Shown: positions 33,856 to 43,209 of the stretch, piece after piece
Position numbering within the stretch: the first letter of the stretch is position 1
Layout: each line of letters opens with the position of its first letter
From: Brevibacillus fluminis
GTDB lineage: Bacteria > Bacillota > Bacilli > Brevibacillales > Brevibacillaceae
Length of the DNA stretch: 43,550 nt
Assembly (NCBI RefSeq): GCF_003710825.1
Contig: NZ_RHHQ01000009.1
Coordinates: 1 to 43,550 of the forward strand
Reading direction: 5' to 3'
Program-made: the position numbers and the translations under genes
Notes under the pieces: model-generated
Told to the model about the DNA's origin: nothing
The model's input: only the letters and a program-made list of their open reading frames with translations
Database searches by the model: none

Positions 33856-36005
33856 GAAAATCACCTGATTTCACGTCAATTCCATATCAGAGCGCTGTTT
33901 CTGCTGAGTCGCCTGCACGCGCGGCGAAAACTTCGTCCGTCTGGAACACGCTGGAGCAAATTCCGGTGAAGCCGGTTTATACGGCAGAAGATACGGCGGA
34001 TATCGAGCATATCGGCTTTTTGTCCGGCATTCCGCCATTTTTGCGCGGACCGTACCCGACGATGTATGTGAACCAGCCGTGGACGATCCGCCAGTATGCC
34101 GGTTTTTCCACGGCAGAGGAGAGCAACGCGTTTTATCGGCGCAACCTGGCGGCGGGGCAAAAAGGCTTGTCCATCGCATTCGACCTGGCGACGCACCGCG
34201 GCTATGACTCGGATCATCCGCGCGTAGTCGGCGACGTCGGCAAAGCGGGTGTGGCAGTCGACTCCATTTTGGATATGAAAATTTTGTTTGATCAAATTCC
34301 GTTGGATCAGATGTCGGTTTCGATGACGATGAACGGCGCGGTGCTGCCGATTTTGGCGTTTTACATCGTCGCGGCGGAGGAGCAGGGTGTACCGCAGGCC
34401 AAGCTGACCGGCACGATCCAGAACGACATTTTGAAAGAATACATGGTGCGCAACACGTACATTTATCCGCCAGAAGCGTCGCTTCGCATCATTGCCGACA
34501 TTTTTTCCTACACAGCCGAGCATATGCCGAAGTTCAACAGCATCAGCATTTCCGGTTATCACATGCAGGAGGCGGGAGCGACCGCCGACATCGAGCTGGG
34601 GTACACGCTGGCTGACGGTCTGGAATACGTCCGCACCGGGATCAAAGCGGGGATCGACATCGATTCGTTCGCGCCACGCCTTTCGTTTTTCTGGGCGATC
34701 GGCATGAACTACTTCATGGAAGTGGCGAAAATGCGCGCAGGCCGTCTGCTCTGGGCCAAGATGATGAGCGAATTCAAGCCGAAGAGCGAAAAGTCGATGG
34801 CATTGCGCACGCACTCGCAGACATCCGGCTGGAGCCTGACCGAGCAAGACCCGTTCAACAACGTGGCGCGTACGTGCATCGAGGCGATGGCAGCTTCCAT
34901 GGGCCATACGCAATCGCTGCACACCAACGCGCTCGACGAAGCGATCGCGCTGCCGACCGATTTCTCCGCACGTATCGCCCGCAACACGCAGCTGTATTTG
35001 CAGGATGAGACGGGGATGTGCAGCGTGGTCGATCCGTGGGGTGGCTCTTACTACGTCGAATCGCTGACGAATGAGCTGGTGGAGCGCGCATGGACGCACA
35101 TTCAGGAGGTCGAAGCGCTGGGCGGCATGACCAAGGCGATTGAGACCGGGCTGCCCAAGCTGCGGATCGAGGAAGCGGCTGCGCGCAGACAGGCGCACAT
35201 CGATTCGGGAAAAGAAGTGATCATCGGGGTCAACAAATACCGCTTGGAAAAAGAAGAGCCGCTGGACATTCTCGAGGTGGACAACGCAGCTGTGCGCGAA
35301 GCGCAGATTCAGCGTCTGGCCGAGCTGCGTTCGAACCGCGATGAAGCGCGGGTGCAGGCAGCTCTTAGCGCCATTACGGAAGCGGCAAAAAGCGGCGAGG
35401 GCAACCTTCTGGCCCTCGCGATCGAAGCGGCGCGTGCGCGCGCAAGCCTCGGCGAAATTTCGGATGCGTATGAAAAAGTGGTTGGACGCCACAAGGAAGT
35501 GATTCGTTCCGTATCTGGCGTGTACGGATCGGAATACGGGGAGGACGAAGCGGTGGAAGACGTGCGCAAGCTTGCGGATGAATTCGAGGAGCGCGAAGGC
35601 CGTCGCCCGCGGATCATGATCGCCAAGATGGGGCAGGACGGCCATGACCGCGGCGCCAAGGTAATCGCGACGGCTTTTGCCGATCTGGGCTTTGACGTCG
35701 ATATCGGACCGTTGTTCCAGACGCCGGAGGAAGCGGCACAGCAAGCGGTCGAAAACGACGTGCATGTCGTTGGGATGAGCTCGCTTGCGGGTGGACACAA
35801 AACATTGCTGCCGCAGCTTGTCGATGAGCTGAAAAAGCTGGGGCGTGAGGACATCATGGTCGTGATCGGAGGCGTCATTCCGGCACAGGATTATCAGTAT
35901 TTGTACGATCATGGCGCAGCCGCCATTTTTGGGCCGGGAACGGTGATTCCTATCGCGGCGCGCAGCGTCATTGAAGAGATCAACCGCAGGCTAGAGGCTG
36001 AATAA
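33852..36005 (+). CDS. mutB: Methylmalonyl-CoA mutase, large (catalytic) subunit
   Basis: Adenosylcobalamin-dependent mutase converting (R)-methylmalonyl-CoA to succinyl-CoA; 717 aa. The barrel carries [31 protein letters not shown] (substrate-binding) and [27 protein letters not shown]. The C-terminal cobalamin domain has [12 protein letters not shown] with cobalt-ligand H598, then [12 protein letters not shown] and [18 protein letters not shown]. The ATG overlaps the mutA stop (ATGA), giving coupled synthesis of the heterodimer. The stop overlaps the meaB start by one base. Confidence 0.97.
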   Translation: MRKSPDFTSIPYQSAVSAESPARAAKTSSVWNTLEQIPVKPVYTAEDTADIEHIGFLSGIPPFLRGPYPTMYVNQPWTIRQYAGFSTAEESNAFYRRNLAAGQKGLSIAFDLATHRGYDSDHPRVVGDVGKAGVAVDSILDMKILFDQIPLDQMSVSMTMNGAVLPILAFYIVAAEEQGVPQAKLTGTIQNDILKEYMVRNTYIYPPEASLRIIADIFSYTAEHMPKFNSISISGYHMQEAGATADIELGYTLADGLEYVRTGIKAGIDIDSFAPRLSFFWAIGMNYFMEVAKMRAGRLLWAKMMSEFKPKSEKSMALRTHSQTSGWSLTEQDPFNNVARTCIEAMAASMGHTQSLHTNALDEAIALPTDFSARIARNTQLYLQDETGMCSVVDPWGGSYYVESLTNELVERAWTHIQEVEALGGMTKAIETGLPKLRIEEAAARRQAHIDSGKEVIIGVNKYRLEKEEPLDILEVDNAAVREAQIQRLAELRSNRDEARVQAALSAITEAAKSGEGNLLALAIEAARARASLGEISDAYEKVVGRHKEVIRSVSGVYGSEYGEDEAVEDVRKLADEFEEREGRRPRIMIAKMGQDGHDRGAKVIATAFADLGFDVDIGPLFQTPEEAAQQAVENDVHVVGMSSLAGGHKTLLPQLVDELKKLGREDIMVVIGGVIPAQDYQYLYDHGAAAIFGPGTVIPIAARSVIEEINRRLEAE

Positions 36006-36997
36006 TGCGCCGCCGCCTGACGGTAGACGAATACGTGGAAGGGGTGCTCGCTGCCAACCGGACGATTTTGGCCCAGGCGATCACGTTGGTGGAAAGCAAC
36101 GCCCCCGCCCACATGGAAACGGCGCAGGAAGTGCTGAACCGCCTGCTGCCGCATACCGGCAACTCCATCCGCGTCGGCATCACAGGTGTGCCCGGCGCAG
36201 GCAAAAGCACGCTGATCGACATGTTCGGCACAATGCTGTGCGACCAAGGTCATAAGGTCGCGGTGCTCGCGGTCGATCCGAGCAGCACGGTGACGCGCGG
36301 CAGCATTTTGGGCGACAAGACGCGGATGGATGCCTTGTCGCGCAACCCGCGCGCGTATATCCGGCCATCGCCTGCGGGCGGGTCGCTCGGCGGGGTCGCC
36401 CGCAAAAGCCGTGAGACGATGCTTGTCTGTGAAGCTGCCGGTTTCGATGTGCTTTTGATCGAGACGGTCGGTGTCGGGCAAAGCGAGGTAACCGTCCGCT
36501 CGATGGTCGACTTTTTCCTTTTACTGATGGTAACCGGCACTGGCGACGAGCTGCAGACGATGAAAAAAGGCGTCATCGAGCTGGCCGACGCCATTTTCGT
36601 CAACAAGGCGGACGGAGCCAACAAGCCGCTTGCCTTGGCGACGAAAGAGCAGCTGAACCAGATGCTGCACTATTTACAGCCCGCGACCGAAGGCTGGGAA
36701 AGCCGTGCCTTGACCTGCTCCGCTTTGACAGGTGAGGGTGTCGGCGACATTTGGTCGGTAGTCGGGGAGTTCCGTGAGACGACCGAGAAGTCGGGGATGC
36801 TGCAAAAACGGCGGCAGACACAGGCGGTCGCCTGGATGAACAGCATGGTACAAGATTCGCTGTATGCCCGTTTTTACGCGCACTCCGGCGTGAAGCAAGC
36901 GCTGCCCGCGATCAAGCAAGCCGTGGCGGAGGGAAATCTCTCAGTCACGTTGGCAGCGAACCAACTAATGAAGATCTTTGAGGCAGGTGAACCGTAG
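36005..36997 (+). CDS. meaB: Methylmalonyl-CoA mutase-associated GTPase MeaB
   Basis: G3E-type GTPase chaperone that protects and reactivates methylmalonyl-CoA mutase and gates cobalamin loading; 330 aa. The Walker A is GVPGAGKST (residues 61-69); other motifs are VDPSSTVTRGSILGDKTRM (base/switch region), IETVGVGQSEV (Walker B/switch II) and NKADGANK (guanine specificity). The ATG shares a base with the mutB stop (TAATG). The carboxyltransferase gene begins on the next base after its stop. This gene order is the normal mutA-mutB-meaB cluster. Confidence 0.96.
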   Translation: MRRRLTVDEYVEGVLAANRTILAQAITLVESNAPAHMETAQEVLNRLLPHTGNSIRVGITGVPGAGKSTLIDMFGTMLCDQGHKVAVLAVDPSSTVTRGSILGDKTRMDALSRNPRAYIRPSPAGGSLGGVARKSRETMLVCEAAGFDVLLIETVGVGQSEVTVRSMVDFFLLLMVTGTGDELQTMKKGVIELADAIFVNKADGANKPLALATKEQLNQMLHYLQPATEGWESRALTCSALTGEGVGDIWSVVGEFRETTEKSGMLQKRRQTQAVAWMNSMVQDSLYARFYAHSGVKQALPAIKQAVAEGNLSVTLAANQLMKIFEAGEP

Positions 36998-38548
36998 ATG
37001 AGCGTGATTTACGAAAAAATTGATGAACTGATGGACCGAAAACGGAAGGTAGAGCTCGGCGGTGGAGATGCCCGCATCGATGCCCAGCATAATCGCGGCA
37101 AGCTGACCGCGCGCGAGCGGATCGACCTTTTGCTCGATGACCATACATTTGTGGAGCTGAATCCGTTTATTCAGCACCGTGCAACCAACTTCGGCATGGA
37201 TAAGCTGGAAGCGCCTGGCGAGGGCGTCGTGACCGGCTACGGCAAGATCGAAGGACGCATCGTCTACGTCTTTGCCCAGGATTTCACCGTATTCGGTGGC
37301 GCTTTGGGCGAAATGCACGCGATGAAAATCGCCCGCATCATGGACCTCGCCGCGAAAAACGGCGCCCCGATCATCGGCTTAAACGACTCCGGCGGCGCGC
37401 GGATTCAGGAAGGCGTCGTGTCATTGGATGGATATGGGCACATCTTTTACCGCAATTCCATTTATTCCGGCGTGATTCCGCAAATCTCTGTCATCATGGG
37501 GCCATGCGCGGGCGGGGCCGTTTATTCTCCGGCAATTACCGACTTTGTGTTCATGGTTGAGGGCACCAGCCAAATGTTCATCACCGGGCCCAAAGTCATT
37601 GAAACCGTCACCGGCGAAAAGATCACCGCGGAAAACCTGGGCGGGGCCAATGTGCATGCGAGCATCAGCGGCGTTGCGCATTTCACCTCGCCGTCCGAGC
37701 CGGAAGTGTTGGCAGAAGTGCGCCGTTTGGTCAGCTTTTTGCCGCAAAACAACGAGGAGAAGCCGCCGGTTGTCGCATACGACGACTTGGACGACTGGCG
37801 TGAAGAGTTGACCGACCTCGTCCCGGTGGAAGGCACCAAAGTGTACGACGTGCGCAAAGTGATCGCTGAAATCGTCGACCACGGCGATTTCATGGAGGTC
37901 CAACCGAATTTCGCGAAAAATATCATCGTCGGATTCGGGCGCATCGACGGGCACAGCGTCGGCGTCATCGCCAACCAGCCAAAGGTCATGGCAGGCGGCC
38001 TCGACATCAATTCGTCCGACAAACTGTCCCGCTTTATCCGTTTCTGCGATTCGTTCAACATCCCGCTGATTACGTTCGAGGACGTGACCGGCTTTTTCCC
38101 CGGCATTAATCAGGAATATGGCGGCATCATCCGCCACGGGGCCAAAATCTTGTACGCCTATTCCGAGGCTACAGTCCCGAAAATTACCGTCATTTTGCGC
38201 AAAGCGTACGGTGGGGCTTATGTGGCGCTCAACTCCAAGGCGATCGGTGCGGACATGGTGTACGCTTGGCCGAATGCGGAAATCGCCGTGATGGGGCCAG
38301 AGGGCGCAGCCAATATCATTTTTGCCAAGGAAATCGAGCAGAGTGAGAATCCGGCGGCCACCCGCGCAGAAAAAATCGCTGAATACCGCAGCATGTTCGC
38401 CAATCCGTACGTCGCAGCGGCAAACGGAATGGTTGACGACGTCATCGACCCGCGCGAGACGCGTAAAAAGCTGAAGGAATCGCTCGAAATGCTGCGCAAC
38501 AAAAAGGAAAGCCGCCCTGCGAAAAAGCACGGCAACATTCCGCTGTAG
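36998..38548 (+). CDS. pccB: Acyl-CoA carboxylase carboxyltransferase subunit (propionyl-CoA carboxylase beta)
   Basis: Carboxyltransferase, 516 aa, the usual PccB length. It shows ARERIDLLLDDHTFVELNPF, FAQDFTVFGGALGEMHAMKI, GLNDSGGARIQEGVVSLDGYG, MGPCAGGAVYSPAITDF and, in the second domain, GFFPGINQEYGGIIRHGAKILYAYSEATVPKITVILRKAYGGAYVAL (oxyanion-hole glycines). It transfers carboxyl from biotin to propionyl-CoA, giving methylmalonyl-CoA for the mutase encoded next door. The ATG follows the meaB stop without a gap. The companion biotin carboxylase is next and the BCCP gene is at the head of the operon, so the enzyme is split into three polypeptides. Confidence 0.93.
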   Translation: MSVIYEKIDELMDRKRKVELGGGDARIDAQHNRGKLTARERIDLLLDDHTFVELNPFIQHRATNFGMDKLEAPGEGVVTGYGKIEGRIVYVFAQDFTVFGGALGEMHAMKIARIMDLAAKNGAPIIGLNDSGGARIQEGVVSLDGYGHIFYRNSIYSGVIPQISVIMGPCAGGAVYSPAITDFVFMVEGTSQMFITGPKVIETVTGEKITAENLGGANVHASISGVAHFTSPSEPEVLAEVRRLVSFLPQNNEEKPPVVAYDDLDDWREELTDLVPVEGTKVYDVRKVIAEIVDHGDFMEVQPNFAKNIIVGFGRIDGHSVGVIANQPKVMAGGLDINSSDKLSRFIRFCDSFNIPLITFEDVTGFFPGINQEYGGIIRHGAKILYAYSEATVPKITVILRKAYGGAYVALNSKAIGADMVYAWPNAEIAVMGPEGAANIIFAKEIEQSENPAATRAEKIAEYRSMFANPYVAAANGMVDDVIDPRETRKKLKESLEMLRNKKESRPAKKHGNIPL

Positions 38549-38578
38549 AGCACGGACCAAGAAAGGGGAGCCGTCTTT

Positions 38579-39931
38579 ATGTTCAAAAAGGTACTGATCG
38601 CCAACCGCGGCGAAATCGCCGTCCGCATCATCCGGGCATGCCGCGAGATGGGTATCGCCACAGTCGCCGTTTATTCGGAACCGGACCGGGAAGCGCTGCA
38701 TGTGCAGCTGGCCGATGAAGCATACTGCATCGGGCCAGCACCATCCAAGCAAAGCTATTTGAACATGGCCGCACTGATCAGCGTCGCCGACCGTACAGGA
38801 TCGGACGCGATCCATCCGGGCTATGGCTTTTTGGCGGAAAATGCAGCGTTTGCGCAAGTTTGCGCTGACAACAACATCACCTTCATCGGCCCAGAGCCGG
38901 ACGCCATCACACGCATGGGCGACAAATCGATCGCACGGCAAACGATGAAGGAAGCTGGCGTCCCGACCGTCCCCGGCACCGAAGGACTCATCGAACGCGA
39001 GGAAGAAGCGGTCTCCATCGCGGATGAGATCGGCTATCCGGTCATCATCAAGGCAACGGCAGGCGGCGGCGGAAAAGGCATGCGTGTCGCCAACAACGAG
39101 GAAGAGCTGGTGTATTCGCTCCATCAGGCGCGCAAGGAAGCGGAGGCCGCGTTCGGCAACGCTGGCGTGTACATCGAGAAGTATTTGGAAGAGCCGCGCC
39201 ACGTGGAAATCCAGATCATGGGTGACAAGCACGGCAACGTCGTCTACCTCGGCGAACGCGACTGCTCGATCCAGCGCCGTCACCAGAAGCTGGTCGAGGA
39301 AGCGCCGTCGCCTGCGCTGACGGAAAAGCTGCGCAAAGAGATGGGCAAGGCTGCGGTTGAAGCAGCCAAAGCCGTGAATTACCACGGCGCCGGTACGATC
39401 GAATTTTTGCTGGATCGGCACGGCAAGTTTTATTTCATGGAAATGAACACGCGCATTCAGGTGGAGCATCCGGTGACGGAGATGATCACTGGCATCGACC
39501 TGATCCGCGAACAAATCAGCGTCGCAGCAGGCAAGCCGCTGTCCTTTGCGCAAAAAGACGTGAAGATCAATGGCTGGGCCATCGAGTGCCGGATCAACGC
39601 GGAAAACCCAGCGAAAAACTTCATGCCATCGCCCGGCAAGGTGGAGTTTTATTTGCCGCCAGGTGGGTACGGGGTGCGGGTGGACAGTGCGGTCTATTCA
39701 GGCTACGCCATCACGCCGTTTTACGACTCGATGGTCGCCAAGCTGATCGTCTGGGGCAAGGATCGGGAGGAAGCGATCCAGCGGATGAAGCGCGCGTTGG
39801 ATGAGTTCGTGATTGAGGGTGTGAAGACGACGATTCCGTTTCATCAGCGGCTGTTGGAGCATGAGCTGTTTGTGGCGGGGGATTTTCATACGAAGTTTTT
39901 GGAGAGCCATCCGGTAAGGGTGGAGGAGTAG
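38579..39931 (+). CDS. Biotin carboxylase subunit of acyl-CoA carboxylase
   Basis: ATP-grasp biotin carboxylase (AccC/PccA-N type), 450 aa. It has [52 protein letters not shown] (ATP-binding glycine loop), [41 protein letters not shown] (metal ligands) and the C-terminal barrel-sandwich-like closing domain. No biotinyl domain is attached; the separate BCCP at 31156 presumably supplies it. ATG 38579 has AAGGGGAG upstream. It is the last gene of the operon and is followed by a terminator. AccC for fatty acid synthesis would be an alternative, but the operon favours propionyl-CoA carboxylation. Confidence 0.92.
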   Translation: MFKKVLIANRGEIAVRIIRACREMGIATVAVYSEPDREALHVQLADEAYCIGPAPSKQSYLNMAALISVADRTGSDAIHPGYGFLAENAAFAQVCADNNITFIGPEPDAITRMGDKSIARQTMKEAGVPTVPGTEGLIEREEEAVSIADEIGYPVIIKATAGGGGKGMRVANNEEELVYSLHQARKEAEAAFGNAGVYIEKYLEEPRHVEIQIMGDKHGNVVYLGERDCSIQRRHQKLVEEAPSPALTEKLRKEMGKAAVEAAKAVNYHGAGTIEFLLDRHGKFYFMEMNTRIQVEHPVTEMITGIDLIREQISVAAGKPLSFAQKDVKINGWAIECRINAENPAKNFMPSPGKVEFYLPPGGYGVRVDSAVYSGYAITPFYDSMVAKLIVWGKDREEAIQRMKRALDEFVIEGVKTTIPFHQRLLEHELFVAGDFHTKFLESHPVRVEE

Positions 39932-39957
39932 GGTAGATTTTGTAAATAGAAAACGTA

Positions 39958-39989
39958 AACGTCGGCCTAGGAGGGCGGACGTTTTTTTT
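39958..39989 (+). terminator. Terminator of the propionyl-CoA/methylmalonyl-CoA operon
   Basis: AACGTC (39958-39963) pairs with GACGTT (39978-39983); inner GCC/GGC pairs after a mismatch; an eight-T tract follows. From here to 40233 the sequence is AT-rich and I see no gene. Confidence 0.85.
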
Positions 39990-40233
39990 GTTTTTCTACT
40001 CCTAAGTTACATTCTTATCAATATTTCTGTTATTTGTAAAAATGTAATTTTACTCAGTGTTTTGTCAGAGCTGTTTATTAACATTGAAAAGTAATATTTT
40101 TACACCATCAAATAAGGTCAGGAAAAGGTGACAGCCAAAACATGAAAGCAAGGAGAACACTCACGAAGAAATGAATTTGATTTACGTTTCCCTTGGTTTA
40201 ACAGGCTGGCGATTTTTCCGGACAGGGGGAAAC

Positions 40234-40950
40234 TTGACGAGAAAAAAATCGAACAAAAACCATTCTGTCATTGCAGGTTTCATTGATGATGATTGGTGGA
40301 CCGTTCATGCAACCAGTGAAAGAGTCTGGGATGCATGAAGTCAGTTTGAGTAGCGACATTGATGACAGGGATCCAAGAATCTCGTCGACGGGATCGGAAG
40401 GAGCTTGTATCTCACCAGCACTCCATCTGAATGCAGTGGGACAGGCAAATGTCTTTATCCAATTAAACGTCGAACCGGGAATGGTAGAGCAACAACAAGC
40501 AAAAAGGAAAGCGGAGGTGGAATCGGTCCATGAACAACAATCCGCTTTTACCGATGCTGTTCGTGACATGGGGATCAAGTTGAAGGTACACTATCAGTTT
40601 GATACGTTACTCGATGCAATAGATGTTACGCTGGCGACGGATCAGATATAGAAGGTAGCTGCGCTTCCAGGAGTAAAGGCGGTTTTTGAAAATAGCAATG
40701 ATGTAACTGTGGTGGAGCTTCCACAAAATCTGGATGAGCAACTTGTTGGGGAGTCGCCCGAGAAAAAAATGTGGTGAAACAGCTCGGAAAAGTGGCCAAT
40801 CGTAATAATCGCAGCCATATTATGGTTGGCAATGTGCTTTCAAAGGATTTGAATAGCGAAACGATTCCGTTTCATGAGATCGGTGTGCAAACTGCTTGGG
40901 ATGAAGGCTTAAACGGCAGCGGGCTTAAAGTCGGCATTGTTTATTTGTGA
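40234..40950 (+). pseudogene. Truncated, frameshifted subtilase (S8 peptidase) gene
   Basis: Remains of a secreted serine protease precursor. Joined across defects, the frames read: a TTG start at 40234 behind AGGGGGA; a basic start and hydrophobic signal segment (TILSLQVSLMMIGGPFM); an inhibitor/propeptide-like domain (VFIQLNVEP...FTDAVRDMGIKLKVHYQFDTLLDAIDVTL...KVAALPGVKAVFEN); then the approach to the catalytic domain (VQTAWDEGLNGSGLKVGIV). Defects: a frame change in a 7-A run (40242-40248), an in-frame TAG at 40649-40651 where GAG is expected, a second frame change in a 7-A run (40763-40769), and loss of everything from the catalytic Asp (DTG) onward, the frame ending in TGA at 40948-40950. 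Sequencing error could explain the A-runs but not the nonsense codon and truncation together. Confidence 0.82.
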
Positions 40951-41064
40951 TGGGGTGAACCTTATTATAAGTAACGGCAACGGTTTTTGAGGATTTCTAA
41001 ATAATTTATTATGATTTCGCAACATAATCATATGTTCGGTATTCCTAACAGGAAAAAGAAGAGC

Positions 41065-41070
41065 TATAAT
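41065..41070 (+). promoter_or_regulatory. Possible -10 box of the TIR cluster
   Basis: TATAAT lies 54 nt upstream of the first TIR gene in AT-rich sequence. No convincing -35 element is seen at 17 bp (TTCCTA), so this is weak. Confidence 0.35.
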
Positions 41071-41123
41071 TGTCAGTATAAGGTATATATTTACATATGA
41101 TAACACTTTTGGGGGAACAAGTA

Positions 41124-41669
41124 ATGGCTAAAGGAATTAACCTTGCTAATCCTATTTTAACCGAGTCACAGAGAAGAGCATTTAGTGCGAAACCTAACAA
41201 TGTGTGTGTGTTTCTATCCCATATAAGCATAGATAAAGATGCGGCAATTAAAATTGGTGAGTATATTATGAGTACAGGAATAGATATCTACCTAGATATT
41301 TATGATAGAGACCTAGAAACAGCAATGCAGATTGGTGACCCGTCTGCAATAACTAGCAGTATTGAAAAGGGTATCGCTAATTCAACTCATATTATGTGTA
41401 TTGTTTCACCAAGAACGGTTAATTCTTGGTGGGTTCCATATGAAATAGGTTTTGGTAAGAAGTCGAATAAAAAACTATCCACTTTACTCCTAAGAAGTAC
41501 TCCGATTCCGCAATTTTTAGAAGTTACAAGAGTTTTGAAAGGTATAGATGATTTGGAGTGGTACATAAAGGAGCAGGGTGGTAGTAGTCAATTTTTACTC
41601 GAAGGGCATAGAGTGCTTACGGGTACTAATAGCAAGTATAGTCATCCACTATTTCAATATTTAGATTAA
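41124..41669 (+). CDS. TIR domain protein (putative NAD-consuming immune effector)
   Basis: 181-aa protein whose residues ~25-145 form a TIR domain. It has an opening strand VCVFLSHISIDKDAA, a BB-loop-like region (YIMSTGIDIYLDIYDRDLE), SSIEKGIANSTHIMCIVSPRTVNSWWVPYEIGFGKK with E107 at the position of the catalytic glutamate of TIR NADases, and a C-terminal helical tail. TIR proteins in bacteria cleave NAD or make cyclic ADP-ribose-type signals in phage defence (for example ThsB of Thoeris). ATG 41124 is chosen because GGGGGA lies 7 nt upstream; the in-frame ATG 41097 has no such site. AT-rich composition marks it as accessory DNA. It is followed 20 nt later by a small helical protein. No ThsA-like partner is visible. 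Confidence 0.82.
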   Translation: MAKGINLANPILTESQRRAFSAKPNNVCVFLSHISIDKDAAIKIGEYIMSTGIDIYLDIYDRDLETAMQIGDPSAITSSIEKGIANSTHIMCIVSPRTVNSWWVPYEIGFGKKSNKKLSTLLLRSTPIPQFLEVTRVLKGIDDLEWYIKEQGGSSQFLLEGHRVLTGTNSKYSHPLFQYLD

Positions 41670-41689
41670 CTATAGGAGGAAAACGTGTA

Positions 41690-42169
41690 ATGAAATGGGG
41701 TAAGTGGTTAGAAAACTGGGACATGACTTCTCTAAAAATTAAAACACCTTTTTTAGAAATGGATTGGAACCCACAGGAAAAGGATAAGGATGCAGCTTGG
41801 GAACTATATATAGAGTTACTAACGAGAATTACGACACAAAAGATTGAACTTGAACATGGTGATGAAAAAGTTGCTCTTGATAGTGTCTATTCTTTATTTG
41901 GTTTAACGAGAGGAATTATTAAGAATTACGGTAGAGATTGTATTGAGTTTACTAAACTTGCTATTGTAGTTCTAAACCAAATAATTCGCCCCTTTACAGT
42001 AAAGTGGCACAAATTAAGCTTAGGTGGAGCGTTTTCAGACTCAGAACAATGCGAAGCTTTCCGTAAAGAATTAGGAAGTTTACAAGAAAAACTTATAGTA
42101 TATACTAAAATGCTAGCTGATATGGCTGGTGTTGAGGACTTAACCAACCTTGAGGATACAAATTATTAA
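41690..42169 (+). CDS. Uncharacterised helical protein in the TIR cluster
   Basis: 159-aa protein that I cannot assign. It has no signal peptide or clear membrane span and looks mostly helical. Notable features are a short N-terminal region (MKWGKWLENWDMTSLKIKTPFLEMDW), then AAWELYIELLTRITTQ, SVYSLFGLTRGIIKNYGR, and AIVVLNQIIRPFTVKWHKLS, followed by a final helix. The VLNxxxRPxxxKWHxL stretch looks like a conserved core, not random coding. ATG 41690 follows TAGGAGG. It is 20 nt after the first TIR gene, so the two are probably co-transcribed, and 150 nt before the second. A regulator, adaptor or partner of the TIR proteins is possible; nothing proves it. Confidence 0.75.
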   Translation: MKWGKWLENWDMTSLKIKTPFLEMDWNPQEKDKDAAWELYIELLTRITTQKIELEHGDEKVALDSVYSLFGLTRGIIKNYGRDCIEFTKLAIVVLNQIIRPFTVKWHKLSLGGAFSDSEQCEAFRKELGSLQEKLIVYTKMLADMAGVEDLTNLEDTNY

Positions 42170-42240
42170 ACTTTAGAATAATTAGGTAAGATTAGATTAA
42201 CTAATTAAAGAGAAAATAATTTATGTATTGCCATATTCAT

Positions 42241-42299
42241 GGAATAAGGTACCCTTATCCCAAACTATTATCTTAGAATACATAGGTATAGACTATAAT
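42241..42299 (+). promoter_or_regulatory. Inverted repeat and -10 box upstream of the second TIR gene
   Basis: ATAAGG (42244-42249) and CCTTAT (42253-42258) flank TAC, giving a short palindrome without a T-run. A TATAAT at 42294-42299 lies 24 nt before the second TIR start. No clear -35. This suggests separate transcription of the second TIR gene. Confidence 0.4.
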
Positions 42300-42322
42300 G
42301 TTGAATATAAGTGGGGGAAATA

Positions 42323-43165
42323 ATGTCAGCTAAGTTGGATAAAGATTTTGTTTGGGAATGTGATTATGGAATTAGAAAACCTATTATTCCTGTTTTAAAA
42401 AAATTATTAGCAGAACAGGATTCATCATCTTTGCAAATGATAAACGTCTTTGTTAACTCGATTCCCTATAACTTAGAATTATTTATTGTAGTAAGCTATA
42501 AAAACCCACTAGATGGTCATATTCAAATTATGAAGGAATGTATGCAAAATGTGGGATTACGTTATAGACCAGATATAACAATGGATGAGTTATACGGAGA
42601 AATGGCTAACAGAAGGTTCAATAGTTTCACATTAACAGATGATATACCAGTCGAAGATCAATTCAATATGTTATTTCCAATTCCAGAAAAAGATGAGCTA
42701 CAAAAAGAAGGATATAATTTTAGTAGACCTTTAGGTAACCAATTTCCCGTTTTTTTAAGTCACGCTTCGAAAAATAAAGCAGAGGTGGAAGACTTAATTC
42801 CCTATTTGAATGGAGCGAATTTACCTGTTTGGTTCGATAAAGTAAACATTGATTATGGAGAATCACTAGTTGAAGCGATTCAAAAGGGCATCAAAGACTC
42901 TGGAGCAGTAATTTTCTGGATTACAAATGAATTTCTTAAGTCCAATTGGTGTAAAAAAGAGTTGAGAAATTTCTTGCACAGGCACTCATCATATGATGAT
43001 GTACTCATCATAAGCATTTTTTCAGAAGATGTAAATTTTGAAGAAGTTGACTTATTTTTAAAAGAATTAAAATTCTATCGTAGAATTAGCCAAGATAGCT
43101 TGGAGAGTATAGCGAAGGAAATCATCCCGAGTATTGAAAAATATATGGAGAAGAGTAAAGTGTAG
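42323..43165 (+). CDS. TIR domain protein with N-terminal unknown domain
   Basis: 280-aa protein. Residues 1-~135 form a domain I do not recognise (VWECDYGIRKPIIPVLKKLLAEQDSSSLQMINVFVNSIPYNLELFIVVSYKNP...). Residues ~141-275 are a TIR domain: FPVFLSHASKNKAEVEDLIPYLNGANLPVWFDKVNIDYGESLVEAIQKGIKDSGAVIFWITNEFLKSNWCKKELRNFL, with E213 in SNWCKKEL as the likely catalytic glutamate. This is a more canonical TIR than the one at 41124. ATG 42323 is taken since GGGGGAAATA precedes it; GTG 42311 lacks a site. The N-terminal domain may sense a signal or a partner. A terminator follows. Confidence 0.87.
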   Translation: MSAKLDKDFVWECDYGIRKPIIPVLKKLLAEQDSSSLQMINVFVNSIPYNLELFIVVSYKNPLDGHIQIMKECMQNVGLRYRPDITMDELYGEMANRRFNSFTLTDDIPVEDQFNMLFPIPEKDELQKEGYNFSRPLGNQFPVFLSHASKNKAEVEDLIPYLNGANLPVWFDKVNIDYGESLVEAIQKGIKDSGAVIFWITNEFLKSNWCKKELRNFLHRHSSYDDVLIISIFSEDVNFEEVDLFLKELKFYRRISQDSLESIAKEIIPSIEKYMEKSKV

Positions 43166-43209
43166 GGCTTGATAGAGCGGCAACAATTGCTGAATCAGTA
43201 ACTCCAGTA

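Noticed and set aside
33876..35912. Very long open frame on the minus strand opposite mutB, and similar ones opposite pccB/accC (37421-39553) and paaK (8324-9193)
   Set aside because: These are antisense shadows caused by GC-skewed codon third positions. They have low-complexity Arg/His-rich translations, no ribosome sites, and lie fully over well-recognised genes.
41124..41669. Assigning the cluster to Thoeris type I
   Set aside because: A ThsA (SIR2/SLOG or membrane effector) gene is needed and none is present in the window; TIR similarity alone is not enough.
43166..43209. Short open stretch after the second TIR gene as a continuation of coding sequence
   Set aside because: It is only a few codons, with no start or ribosome site, and runs into the terminator stem at 43210.
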